Source: Hyperoodon ampullatus (taxonomy: Eukaryota; Chordata; Mammalia; Artiodactyla; Ziphiidae). From it: DNA of 64,000 bases. Position numbers and translations under genes: made by a program. The notes under the pieces were generated by a model. That model saw only the letters and a program-made list of their open reading frames with translations. It ran no database searches and was not told the DNA's origin. Shown here piece after piece: positions 34,529 through 45,697 of the stretch. The stretch is taken from contig OX457070.1 of assembly GCA_949752795.1 (NCBI GenBank), forward strand, positions 38,899,185-38,963,184. Direction: 5' to 3'. Position 1 is the stretch's first letter; each line of letters starts with the position of its first letter.

Positions 34529-35299
34529 TTAGCCTGAAGAACAAATAGGTAGCATTCTCCTCTGATGTGCCTGTCCCATTGTTTATGTTAGTCGTTTCTG
34601 TCTTCAGAGGCAAAGAGATGTCAGAGGCAGTCATCCGTGCTAATACTAGACACACCACCAAATAAAAACTCACACGGAAGTGTGAATTTGAGGGCCATTT
34701 AACACTGTAAATTTCCCCCTTGTATAACAATTATGGAAACATGCATGCTAATTGACAATGCAGTACGGCACTGTGTGAATGTGAGCAGTGTTCACTCGTC
34801 CTCATAATTCCTCTTTTTATGGCCGGCGGTGAGCCTGTCCAGAGGATGTCGTACCCAGCCCTCTTACGTGGGAAGCTTTCTCCTAGCTGAATATTGTCCT
34901 ATGTTCCCCATATGTGTACTCATACTGTTTGGACCAGTATCTGGCTCACTGTACCTGCAACTTGAGTTTTAGTCTTCAAATGCATGATGCCTTATTCCTT
35001 GGTTTGTGCGATGGTTTTTATTTTATTTTACTTCCCCCATTTAGTTATTCCCACCTGGGGTAGTTAAGGAATATTATTATACTCAAGAGAGGAGTCTATG
35101 GTCTTAAGTTATTTGGTTCCCTAGCAATGGTGGAAATGGACTAAGTTTCCGTACAAAAATCACTTACCGGGGGCTGGAGGGGTATCCACAAGGACAAATT
35201 TTTTTTAAAAGCCTAAATGAATCCTGTTTATACTCACCAGTATGCTAATCCCTCCTATAAAACTGTATGCTGTCTCTGGGGAGTCCAAAGAGGGATAAG
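34529..35299. other. Unique noncoding sequence
   Basis: No repeats recognised. GGCCGGCGGTGAGCC at about 34821 is an isolated CpG-bearing patch in otherwise AT-rich sequence. Confidence 0.45.
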
Positions 35300-35512
35300 G
35301 CTAAAGCCTGGTTACTGCAGGCTGACCACTTGGGTCTAAATCCCCGCTCTGCCCTAATGGCTAGATGTGTGACCTTCAGGAATGTACTCACTCACTTCGA
35401 ATATCAATTTTCTCATCTGTAAAATGGGACACAATTTGAGTTGTTGTGATGATTCAGTGAGATAATCCAGGCAGAGCACTTTACAAGGTGCCTAGCATAT
35501 GTTGAACACTCT
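35300..35512 (+). repeat. MIR SINE, nearly full length
   Basis: GGTCTAAATCCCCGCTCTGC, TAGATGTGTGACCTTCAGGA, TTTTCTCATCTGTAAAATGG and GTTGTTGTGATGATTCAGTG are in MIR order. Confidence 0.92.
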
Positions 35513-35515
35513 TCT

Positions 35516-35672
35516 AAGAAACATTAAGGGACTTCCCTGGTGGCCCAGTGGTTAAGACTCCGAGCTTCCACTGCACGGAGTGTTGGTCAAGGAACTAAGA
35601 TCCCATGTGCTGCTTGGTGCACCAAAAAATAAAAAAATAAATAAAAGAAAAGAAAAGGAAAGAAACATTAAG
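35516..35672 (+). mobile_element. Short tRNA-head SINE with target-site duplication
   Basis: Body 35529-35659: GACTTCCCTGGTGGCCCAGT, then GGTTAAGACTCCGAGCTTCC and an AATAAA-rich tail ending in GAAAAG repeats. It is about 130 bp and lacks the GC-rich CHR tail module. The perfect 13-bp duplication AAGAAACATTAAG lies at 35516-35528 and 35660-35672. It inserted just downstream of a MIR. Confidence 0.92.
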
Positions 35673-35740
35673 TTGTCTTGGCAGGAATCTGGAAAGTGAG
35701 AGGAGGACTGGGGTCAGCCAGACGATACTGAAATCCTAGT

Positions 35741-35900
35741 TTAAAATAAATAGCAGGCATGTTATCTCATTTGACCCTCATTCACATCAACCCTATGAGG
35801 ATGGATCATTTCACAGAGGCCCCCACTCCTCATTGCCAGGATGGCCCCAGCTGAGCCCCTTACATCCAAGAGCACCCACTCTGCCAGCATCACACAGTTG
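35741..35900 (-). repeat. MIR SINE relic
   Basis: GTTATCTCATTTGACCCTCA followed by CAACCCTATGAGGATGGATC and TTTCACAGAGG resembles the reverse-complement MIR, diverged after that. Confidence 0.6.
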
Positions 35901-36769
35901 ATTTGAGGATAAATGAGTGAAAACAGAAGAATGTGTTTGAAAGTTTTAAGTGTTGTATCCATGTCATTCATATTTTCATCTAGGCATTGTGTATTGCATC
36001 TCATTCCTTAAAAGTCTTCAGGGTGCAAAATGTGGGCACTGAGATTATGTGTGTGAACCCAAGTGTGCACAGGACTTTGAATTTGAGCTCCTGCCTGTAC
36101 TGACAGTAAGAGAAGTAGCAAAGATAAAGGTTGGTGATTGGAGTTCAAACTCTCTACTTAGGTTCTCCAGATTTGCCCCAAGGTTACCTCCCAAACAATG
36201 ACCTTACGAAGCAAACAGCACTTTTTAAAAAAAAGGCTGATGCCATACAAAAGGGGAAAATAAGGAGACACATAAAGGAGGGTTGGGAATGTGAGGGAGA
36301 AGAAAGGAGAAAAGAAACAATTGCTCGTGGTATATTTCAAACTGATTTTAGTTACTATTAAATTAAAATTACAACTGGATGTGAACTGACACTTTCTACC
36401 CCTTAACGTGTTCTGGTGCACATGATAAATACTTCATTTAGTAGATTTAGAAATTCTTGATGAAGCATCATTAGCAGGCATGTCCTTACCACTGAGTGCT
36501 CACAGGTACAGATAAGAGCATCTCTGTTGCATTTGGCGTTTTTTAAATTTTGTGCTTTTGTTTATTTGTTTAATCTCAAAATGCAACCACAGCCTCTTCT
36601 GTTTAACATCAATCTTGTTTCCCCTCCCTCCCCAATCCCCAGTTCTCTTTCTTGTACAGTGAGGTCTCAGGGGGTATGGAGGGTGTGGTATGGCAGGAAA
36701 AAAAAACTATTAGATTATAACATTTTATGGATTGTCAAGGCTCTAATGACATTAGCCACCTAACTGCAA
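35901..36769. other. Unique noncoding sequence
   Basis: No repeats or genes are recognised. Frames at 36131-36361 and 36158-36421 are on opposite strands of the same AT-rich text. Confidence 0.45.
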
Positions 36770-37640
36770 GGTAAAACCCTTTGTGGTGTCATATAACAGG
36801 TTGCCATGGGCTTGACAAACCTTGGTGAAATAAGCAAGGGAAAGGAGCTGAAAAACGCCCACAACACACATCTCTCCACCGCACCCGAGAGCCTATCGCC
36901 CCCCATGGACATCCCCTTTTTGCTTATTAGCCCCTGAAGGGCATTTTTAATATAAAAAATATATAAAGTCTTCCCAAATGAGAAAGGTCTCCAAGTCTCC
37001 AATTTAATTGGAATGGAAAATGCTAACTAATTGGCATCAAAATTTGATTTGTGGGAGAAACCTCCTTTTTGTTGGAAACACAACAGTGTGTCTGGGAACA
37101 CAAGCCCAGTCCTTCAAAAATCATCCGTGAGCGCCGCCGAGGAATCAATTAAAGTTGATTTGGCATATCTGCTTTTGACAAATATACAGAACTCTCTGAT
37201 TAGGCGGAGAAGAAAAGCAGCTTTCTCTTTCTTGCGCTCTCTTCCTCTCTCTTTCCTCTGCCTCTCCCTCTCTTCTCCTCATTTCCCTTTAAAGGCAGTA
37301 GGTGTCAGAAGGGGGTGGGTAGTGATATGCAAAACACGGCCTCCATAACCAAAGTAGCCTGCAAAATTAGGTGTCAGCATGCAAAGCTTATTGATGTATG
37401 AATGTGGAAAATGAAAGGCGGCAGTAGACAGCCGGGGCTAAAGGTGAGACAGGCACAGCGAGAGCAGCTGTAGATCCACGTCAAGGTGTTGCTATATGAG
37501 CTCGGGTTTTTTCTGGAGGGCCACAGCCTAACAAGGTAAGCCTGGCCATGAAATGATGGAACAATACAATATAGGCACACACAGTGTGAATACCAAATAA
37601 ATTGACATGGTGTCACACCTCCCCCTCCCCACCACATACC
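36770..37640. promoter_or_regulatory. Candidate enhancer cluster / conserved noncoding block
   Basis: About 870 bp without recognised interspersed repeats. CpGs are retained outside any SINE, with four within about 16 bases at 37124-37139 (ATCCGTGAGCGCCGCCGAGG). Homeodomain and PBX-like motifs cluster: AATCAATTAAAGTTGATT at 37143-37160 has 6-bp inverted arms (AATCAA / TTGATT), and CTAACTAATTGGC lies at about 37023. A 71-bp polypyrimidine tract (37220-37290) follows. The segment at 37420-37620 again retains CpGs. The combination resembles vertebrate developmental enhancers, but the call rests on sequence texture alone. Confidence 0.45.
37220..37290 (+). repeat. Polypyrimidine tract
   Basis: CTTTCTCTTTCTTGCGCTCT followed by CTCC/CTCT units, ending at TTTCCCTTTAAAGG. 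It is embedded in the candidate regulatory block. Confidence 0.75.
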
Positions 37641-37679
37641 TCTCCTCCTCCCCTACTGCCACCCCCCTCCAAAGGATGC

Positions 37680-38000
37680 CAGTGTATTCATTAATAAATT
37701 CATATTCTGAGTTTTCAATAAAAGAAGAAAATGCAGTGTAAACTGGAGTTACTTAGTGACACCCAGCTCATTGCTTTTTATTGTTGCTTGCAGCTACGAA
37801 GCCTTCACAGTGCACTAGTAGAATTTATTACTGTCTGTCTCTGTAGCAAGTTGGCGAAGTGCGCCTTTTGAAGAAAATTGACCCACACTTCATGAATATG
37901 ATGAAAAATGCCAATAACACTACAAAGACGAAGCTCTTGACATTACTCTGCAAAGAGCTAAAAGACAGTAATGAAAGTATTGCAATTACAAATCATTACC
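37680..38000 (+). promoter_or_regulatory. Candidate conserved block containing a small splice-flanked open frame
   Basis: Repeat-free and AT-rich. CTGTCTGTCTCTGTAG, ending at 37846, has the form of a 3' splice acceptor. Directly after it an open frame runs in phase from 37847 (CAA GTT GGC GAA) for about 70 codons to a stop ending at 38065. The first 50 residues are mixed polar/hydrophobic with several Asn and Lys, and include the string KIDPHFMNMMKNANN. I recognise no domain. Possible weak donors lie near 37968 and 37979. It may be an exon of an unidentified gene or transcript, or an ordinary conserved noncoding element that happens to stay open. Confidence 0.3.
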
Positions 38001-39839
38001 TCCTCTCCAGCCAATCGCCACCTTCCCTCCTGTTTTTTTTTTGGACCACTCTCGAGCTCTGCTGACTGCCCCAGGTGCTGTTTGGCACAGCATGATGGGA
38101 GACAATGGAGGGTGGGTGAAAGCTCCAACTGGGCTCTGGAAGAAGGGAAAAGGAGACAAGAGGAAAAGAATGGAAGGGTCAGAGGGCATGTGACAAAAGT
38201 GCCCCTCCTATTGCACCTGGAAAAAGAAGGTATAAATGAAAAGTTCTTAAAGCCAGTGGTCAGAAGCTCATGCCTTTATTGTGTGGCCTCTTCCATCTGA
38301 AAAGTGGACTAAGAACACCCCACCCACCTATTTTCTTGCTAAAACTGTTTCCTTCTGGTGACATCTTTTCAGTCTAATTTAGGAAGAGCACTTTTAATCT
38401 TTTATCTTTTATTATATGCTAGAACTCCAACTCCAATTTGGACATTGGCAAATGAATTATCAAAAATGTTTTTGATAAAAAACATATATTGGTGTGTTTT
38501 CAAGGTAAGAAAGTGGCCTATCTTCTTATCCTGAAGGAGGTGCTGAAAAAGTCTAAATGAGAGAAAGAGAGAGTGACTAACTTTAGACTTTAATGTGTTG
38601 AAAGGATGAAGGCCCTTGTCCTTAATGTTTTGACAGCTTTCTGACATGCATCTTCTGCTGCATGGGCTTATACTGTTGATCTTTAGAATCTTGTTTTGTT
38701 TTGTTTTTTAATTTATGGGGGCTGTGTGTAGGTAGTGTATGAATACATGCATTTCTTGACTCCTGTATGTCTGCCCTAGAAAGACAGCAGAATCATCCTC
38801 TGCTTCTTTTAAGATAGGAGGCTATTAAAATTTTTGGAATTTTATACAGAATATATGAAGTCAGAAAGAGAAGCAGGGAAGAAATTATAAAGAAAAGAAA
38901 GTGGCAGCTTCAGAAACCTGCCTGGGAGAGAGGAGAAACAGAAGAAGAGCAGATGCTGTGGTGTAGTTATTTGAGTTTGAGGTGGCCCTGCTGCCTCCAG
39001 ATACCCTTTCCCAGCTCCTGCGAAAAGGTTCATTTTTGCTCTCTGACACTGCTGGAAAGCCTACTAATTGGAGATTCAGTTTGACTCCATAATACCCCGT
39101 TAGAAATGCAAATTTCTCTGGGAAGGATAGACTATAAATCATTGACACATTAGTATGAAATAGCTGCATCAGATTTACTTTCCTTCTAAAATCTAGCAAA
39201 ACTTTTCATTTGTCAAAGGACACGGAATATTTTGCATCATGCAAACTGAAGTGGGGAAAGGGTAGAGACTAAGTCTAGGTGGATATGGACAATGTGGGGC
39301 TTAGAACACCCTGCAGGAATTGATTTTAGGGGAGAAGAGCAATAGATGACAGAAGATTTTGCTAGGAGAGAAGGTGGAATTGGGGCTAAAATCACTTAGC
39401 CCATTTCAAAATGTCCTATGAGGTAGCCCTTTGACCAGAAAATGGGGAGAAGGCACACTTTCTCTTCCTCTTTCTCCTTTCTCTTATAGTAGATGTTCCT
39501 TAGCCCTTTTCCAGGACGCAGAATTTAGGTTAATTGAAACATTGTTGTGAATCAGCTTTCATTGGCTAGTCTGCAAGTCTGAGGACCCAAGTCATCAAAA
39601 AATCATTGTTTAGTTGTCAGAATGCATTGTGGGATCCAAAATCCCAACTTATTAACTGCAACTCACACTCCCAGCATGGGATGGGTACCATGAGCTCTGG
39701 GGAATGGACTGGTTATAGGTGCCTGCTGGGTGGCCACACCTGCCAGATGCTTGTGAGATTGAGAAACAACTATGGCCATTGTCCTTCCTTCAGGCAAGGA
39801 AATACTTATATTCCAACAACTCTGAACTTATAAAGCTTT
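38001..39839. other. Unique noncoding sequence
   Basis: About 1.8 kb with no named repeat apart from short T-rich runs (for example TTGTTTTGTTTTG at about 38692). Frames at 38402-38647 and 38885-39199 on the minus strand have no domain. Confidence 0.45.
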
Positions 39840-40070
39840 TATTTCATCTTTTTTTTTTTTTTTTTTTGCGGTACGCAGGCCTCTCACTGTTGTGGCCTCT
39901 CCCGTTGTGGAGCACAGGCTCCGGACGCACAGGCTCAGCGGCCATGGCTCACGGGCCTAGCCGCTCCGCGGCATGTGGGATCTTCCCGGACCGGGGCACA
40001 AACCCGTGTCCCCTGCATCGGCAGGCAGACTCTCAACCACTGCGCCACCAGGGAAGCCCTATTTCATCTT
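39840..40070 (-). mobile_element. CHR-type SINE with target-site duplication
   Basis: Body 39851-40059. The 11-bp duplication TATTTCATCTT lies at 39840-39850 and 40060-40070. It has a pure T tract, then GCGGTACGCAGGCC, ending CCACCAGGGAAGCCC. Confidence 0.96.
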
Positions 40071-40486
40071 CTTAAAAACCTCTTACATTTATTAACACAT
40101 TTGCTTACCTAATGATCTCATAGCTGAGAACATCCAGGTCCAACAATCCAGGCCTGTGGACCAGGTTGTCGTTAAGGACCTGAGGCAGGAATAATATTAC
40201 CTGGCACTTACATCGTCACACCTCCCTACCATATCCATGGTATCTGTTACCAACAGACTAGTCATTTTCCATCAAGCCTCAGAATCCTTTCAGGGAACTC
40301 CTATTGATTGATCGAAGTTGGCATGCCAGAATAGACCTATTTGTCATCCTTGGGCTTACCAGGTCATTCAGTGTCAGTATCCCTAGCAAACTCTTCTCCC
40401 TGGGCATAGCAATTGGCCAATGAATCTCCTAAAGGGGAAACCAAGCCTCTGAGCGGTCAAGATAACAACATGAGATACCCATCTCT
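40071..40486. other. Unique noncoding sequence
   Basis: No gene or named repeat. Confidence 0.5.
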
Positions 40487-40595
40487 CATTCATTCATTCC
40501 TTCACTCCACATAAATACAGTGAGTGCCTATTAATTGCCTGGAACTCTTCTGGGCCATGTAGCTACCTCAGTGAAACTCTCTAAGGTTTAACCAT
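40487..40595 (-). repeat. L2 3'-end relic
   Basis: CATTCATTCATTCCTTCACT followed by CAGTGAGTGCCTATTAATTG and CCTGGAACTCTTCTGGG is the reverse complement of the L2 3' terminus. Confidence 0.65.
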
Positions 40596-41074
40596 GAAGA
40601 AGAACCACGTGGCTAAGCTGTCTAATACATAACTGGGAACTGGCCTACCAAAGAGCAGGGCCATCTGGGTGGAAGACAGAATTAGATGGCGCCATCTTTC
40701 TTTACAGGGCAACAGTGCAGTGGGAGGAAGCTACAGAATTAAATATAAACTAACACTGGGGCTCCTGACTAGACTATGGATTAGTACTGCGTGAAAGCTT
40801 TATTCTACATTTAAAAATGAGATTTGCAATAAATTACTTGGCTAGAAAAGGACAGAAATTACTAGGAGAGCAGCAACCACTAAGAAATAGAACTGAGATG
40901 CATACATAAATACAAATATGACACAAACTGTATATCTGTAAGTATCCATGACGCTAAATTTGCCCAACCATCACAAGATTTTGCATATGCTCTTCTACTT
41001 TCTGTGTGAGTCAAAACATGGCTTTTCTTGTAGAAAGAGTGGTAGAATGAGACTGGAAATGGAAGCCAAATGGG
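40596..41074. other. Unique noncoding sequence
   Basis: AT-rich, with no recognised features. Confidence 0.5.
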
Positions 41075-41166
41075 CTCCTTGAGGAAGGGGACTATGTTTG
41101 TATTGCTGGGTCTAGCATAGTGTCTGGCATATAATCGGTGCTCAATAGATAATGATTGAATCAGAT
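41075..41166 (+). repeat. L2 3'-end relic
   Basis: AGGAAGGGGACTATGTTTGT, GGGTCTAGCATAGTGTCTGG and CGGTGCTCAATAGATAATGA then TTGAATCAG form a clear L2 3' terminus. Confidence 0.85.
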
Positions 41167-41432
41167 TGTTCAGAACTCAGAGGAAACGGGAGTGTCTTCA
41201 AGGGTTGATTTTCAGGTCTAGTCTGCTAGACATCCTCAGGAAATTTGATAAATGGAATTGAATTTGATATGATACTAGAGTGCTTTCATGAAAGCGCAGG
41301 GACAGAGTAACTAAGTACTATAGACCCAGATTCTCAGTAAATATTAGTAGATACTCATAAATTTTGGTTTCTTTTCCCACTTCCTCTCATTCCTATTGGC
41401 CCAATGTGTGAATTAAGCTAACACAAGAGTAA

Positions 41433-41835
41433 GGTACTGTAACAAATAGCTCGCCAAATTTCAGTGGTTGAACACACTAGAAGTTTATTTCTCACTAAGT
41501 AACAGTTCTATGTGGGTATTCCTGGTTGTCAGAAAGCTTTCCTCCATATGGGATTAGGTTTCTTCCATCTTATGGATTTGCCATTCCTTATGGCTTTGGA
41601 GTCCTCCATAAACAGCCAGCAGACAGGGGAAGAAAGTGTTTCAGAGACCCAAAACTGAACTGCTCACATTCCATTGGTAAAAACCTTTTCAGACCCCTCC
41701 TGATGCAAGATGGGCTGGGAAATATGCTATCTCATGGGGCACCAACTTCCTAGTGAACATTGTGCTCTGTGGAAGTGGACCAGGGATTTTTGGTAGACAG
41801 TTAGCCATCTTGCACACATAGGTAGGTGGTCAAGC
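41433..41835 (-). mobile_element. Old LTR-like relic, same type as 30019-30384 but inverted
   Basis: ACTGTAACAAATAGCTCGCC, TTCAGTGGTTGAACACACTA and GAAGTTTATTTCTCACTAAG, then CAAGATGGGCTGGGAAATAT read as the reverse complement of the same class of repeat. 'GGCTGGGAAAT' pairs with 'ATTTCCCAG' near the start of the other copy. It is highly diverged. Confidence 0.45.
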
Positions 41836-43574
41836 AATGGCAGCTTCAAGTGTAATATGGTTCAGCTTGTCAGATCTTCCCTACCCACTGCTGCACATCA
41901 AATTTCACCATTAGTTGTCCTTCAAGTTTATTCTTCTTCCAGCTCCCCACTCAAAATTCAAAAATGTGAGGCAGCAATAACACATTTAAGTAGTTCGCAT
42001 TAAGGAAGGCGGTCAAAGAATGCTGACCCTTGGCTGCATCATCAAAGAAAATAGATAGTAAGAGGCTGACTTTAGAAATCTGTCTAGGGTCATTCTCAAT
42101 GTCTAGGCCCCAGGTGGAAAGTAAGTCAAAAAGAGTCCTCAGTAAGCTGATGGAACCATTCAAGAGATGACATTCCTCCCAGTCCTGTCAGGTGGATGCT
42201 TCCTGATAAAACAATAGAAGGCTCCAAGGGAAACCCCTGCCGGCACATTTGTCTTGGTGTAGCTCCAGTCAGAGAATCCTCTAAAGCACTTCCCAGGGTC
42301 TCTTAACGTCTAGAGGCAGCAGTGTTTTCCAATTTTCCAGCATCGTTTGTCCAGTACCATCTTCCTCCTCTTCTGGGTGTATAGGGGCTGTCTTAGTAGG
42401 AAAAGTGTAAAAATCCGATGTGAGAAGTGCAGTAAGTGGGCTTTGGTCTGAAAAACTTCTACAGGTGGCAGAAGTAAAAGGCCATCAACAAGGGTGTCAG
42501 ACTGGGGCTCTTTTCGGCCTGGAACAGTCGTCTCTGTCCTTCCTCATACTCTTTTTGCTGGTGTGATCTGTGTTAGAATTGTCATTCAAAACCTATGGAG
42601 ACAGTCTGATTCCAGCTTTGGGGCGTTTTCATGGGTTCATGAGGTTTACATACTTCTTGAACTTGGATTTGCTGTTAACATTCTGATTGGTTTCCACCAA
42701 GGCTGGTAACCTTTTTATGAGTGCGCAGCGTGAGCTACCTTGCTTCTGAGGGGCGGGGCCGGCTGTAGAGCTCAGGAGAGGGCCTGTTTCATTGAGCTAC
42801 ACCACCATGCTTCTTGGTGGAAATAAACACCCAGATTATTGAAAGAATGAAGAGATTTGTTGGCAGTTCTGGGTCAAGGTAAGTCAGTAGTTACATTTTT
42901 TTTTTCTATTTAGAATTACACCGGGGAGAGGCTGCCCTCAGGTGCTTAGGAAACTGGCTCTACCTCCTTGTCACTTGGCCACAGAAAATTGAATGGGTTT
43001 GTATACGCAGCCCCTAATACTTCAGGCCATTTACTTGTTTTGTAAGTAATGCAGCTTCTCCCTCAATTTTTGCATTTGCTCTAAACTAGATGACCATGAT
43101 GCCTTGGCTAATGCCTTTTAATATCTAAGCCTTGTACATCTAGTGCTTGGTTAATAACAGGGAAAAAGCTCTGGTGACTTACCTTGGCCTCGAGAGGGAA
43201 AAAAACATCCTTTTAATAATCTGGGAGTTTGTTTGGATCAAAGGCATACTGCGTGTTACACAATCTTCTTGTAGACCCGCCCAGGTCACAAAGCGGCACC
43301 CTTGTTTTTTATGAAGTCAGCAAAGATGTATAGGGGCCAGGCTTGCTGCTTCTCTGAGAGCCTTCAAATTCATCTTTAATATGTAACCTAGTAGCAGAGC
43401 AGAAACCCTCACTAAGTTTAATGGGCTTTTCTCTGAGAACTTTTCTAAGTGTATAACCTTTGTTGCAATTAAAGGTACGGTTTCTAAATGTCCTTAAAAA
43501 GGAGTGCACACCCATTTTTAAGGAGTCAAGCCACAATCTCTCATGTCTTCTCACTTTAAACTTTCTCTCTGACA
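41836..43574. other. Mostly unique noncoding sequence
   Basis: Contains an isolated GC box (GGGCGGGGCC, 42751-42760) about 120 bp upstream of a consensus splice donor (CAAGGTAAGTCAG, GT at 42879-42880). No CpG island or coding frame accompanies them. No interspersed repeat is named here. Confidence 0.4.
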
Positions 43575-43690
43575 CTAAACTGGGAATTACTTGAGGGTAG
43601 GGACAAGTACATCGATCAGTGTTCCAAATAGAAGATTGGCTAAATACATGAGTCAGACTTGTTGAATACATGAATGGATGAAGGCTTGTC
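43575..43690 (+). repeat. L2 3'-end relic
   Basis: GGGAATTACTTGAGGGTAGG, then GACAAGTACATCGATCAGTG and GACTTGTTGAATACATGAAT resemble the L2 3' end ('gaatgtaagctccatgagggcagg...tgttgaatgaatgaa'). Confidence 0.65.
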
Positions 43691-43695
43691 ATTCA

Positions 43696-43902
43696 CTAGT
43701 GAATCTCAACCAGGGGTGATTTGCACCCAGGGAACTTATGGCAATGTCTGGAGACATTTTTGGTTGTTAGAACGGTGGGGAGGGAATGCAGGGATGCTAC
43801 TGGGCAGAGGATGCTGCTAACTCCTACAATGCACAGAACAGTCACCATAGCAGAGTTATTTGGCCCAAAATGTCAATAGTGAGACTGAGACTGAGAAACT
43901 AC
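43696..43902 (+). mobile_element. hAT-Charlie-type MITE, nearly complete
   Basis: GTGAATCTCAACCAGGGGTG, GGCAATGTCTGGAGACATTT, GCAGGGATGCTACTGGGCAG and CCTACAATGCACAGAACAGT match the same family as 30737-30978 in the opposite orientation. The right end GACTGAGAAACTACC is a decayed inverted repeat. Confidence 0.82.
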
Positions 43903-45390
43903 CATATACATCCCACAATATCACACGCATTTGTCTGGAAGATGGCCTTTGGACTTTGGAAGATTCATTCAGCAAATATTTATTGAACATTTTCATGTTG
44001 AAATTCAACCATGGCATCCACCCAGGAAGTTCCCTGACATTTTCTTTTTCCTTTTACCCCACCTCCCCTTTGCCTGTGCTGCCTGCCCTTCCCTTTCTCC
44101 ACAGTTTTCCGATAACCGTAGGGGGGAAAAATGAAAGTATACTGCAGGGGGGAATGTCTGGCGTCAAAAGCATGGTTCTTTCTAGGTACTAATTTGATTG
44201 TAGCCATGTTTTTTCTGGACCATTCCTTCAGAAGATAAATACGTTTATGCTGCCAGTGCTGCCCTCGCACAGCTTAGGAAGCCCTTTGGAGATGGGCATC
44301 GAAGGTAAAGAAACACATTTCACAGGATGTTTACTCTAATGGTGCTCTCAAAAGCATTTGGGATGTTTAAACATATGCTTCCAGCATCTCTCCCTATCTT
44401 CACATTGCTGATAAGTTGTGGAAAAACTGTAAATACAAATAATGGACTCGGTTTATTTTTAATTAGAAGGCTGCTGCTTATAGCTGAAATCGTGACACTA
44501 CCAAGCATGTCTTTCTCTCATTTTGGAAGGGAAGAATGGAGAGTTCCTAGGGTTTTGAACTTGCGCCAGGTTCCCTGAGTCTCTTGGTCTCTGAATCCCT
44601 GCAAATCCAATGTCATTCAGTGGCATGTGGCCATAGGATGATCCTCTGCACTGCTTAATGAAGTTTTTAGGTGTAGCAAGTAGCGCTGTTATTTCTACAA
44701 AGTTGAAGAGATGTTTTATTTTTCCTTTTTCTTCATATTTAACTGTTAACATCTATCCCTCAATTTAATAAAACTTGTAGGGTCATATTTATATTTAAAT
44801 TGTTTTTTTAGGTACATGGATAAGTAGTGTTATGTTGCTCACTATCTCCCAAATAAACTTTATTCTGGGAATAAAATATTTGTCCATAGACAAAATTTCT
44901 GAGGCTCTTTTTTTCCCAGCTATAAGATGACATAGATAGACAGAGCTAGCCTGGTATTCTGTTATTTTAGGATGTCCTGGATGTTGGGAACTTTCACTGT
45001 TGTCTCAGACTTCTAACGGAAGTGGAGAAAATGCCTATCTATGCAATACCCAACTGTGGAATAACCTGGTAGTGCGACAAAGAACAACCACATGAAGATC
45101 CAGCTCTAGGCCCATATGTCCCCCAAAATGCTGTGATTTATGAAGCACTACCTGCTTTGAAAGAGACTTTTCTCTCTTCTTCTCTGATACTTGATTTTTT
45201 TCCCCTACTGAGTTAACACTTCCTGTTCTGCAGTGGTATGCCAAGCTTAAATATGATGACCCATGGAGAGAAAACTTTATGCTTAGACTATAGTTAAAAA
45301 GTCTAAGAAGAGAATTTGATTGTTTAAATGGATGTTCTGGCAGGAAAACAGGTTTAAAGAAAAGGAAATATGAAGAGATATTTTAGAACC
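43903..45390. other. Unique noncoding sequence with a conserved-looking core
   Basis: No gene is supported. The part at 44280-44520 is repeat-free, with AT-rich motifs such as GTTTAAACATATGC and TTTTTAATTAGAAGG that resemble conserved noncoding sequence. Opposed frames at 43860-44270 have no domain. Confidence 0.35.
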
Positions 45391-45697
45391 GTGCTGTCCA
45401 GTATGGTGGCTGCTAGCCACATGTGGCTATTGTACCCTTGAAATGTGACTAATCTAAATTGAGACACAGTGTAAGCATAAAATAAACACTAGATTTCTAA
45501 GACTTGGTATGAAAAAACATAAAATATTGATTACATATTGAAATAATTATATTTTGAATATATTAAGTTAGATAAAATATAGTACTAAAATTAATTTTAC
45601 TTATTTCTTTTTACTTTTGTGATGTAGCTATTAGAAAACTTAAACTTACATATTTGGCTCACATTTGGAATTTGCATTATTTTTCTATTGTATGATG
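45391..45697 (-). mobile_element. hAT-type MITE, full length
   Basis: CTGTCCAGTATGGTGGCTGC, TAGCCACATGTGGCTATTGT, CATAAAATATTGATTACATA, TTTTACTTATTTCTTTTTAC and TGGAATTTGCATTATTTTTC read in order as a common non-autonomous mammalian DNA element. The outer end TTTTCTATTGTATGATGC is eroded. Contains the perfect palindrome AGCCACATGTGGCT. Confidence 0.78.
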
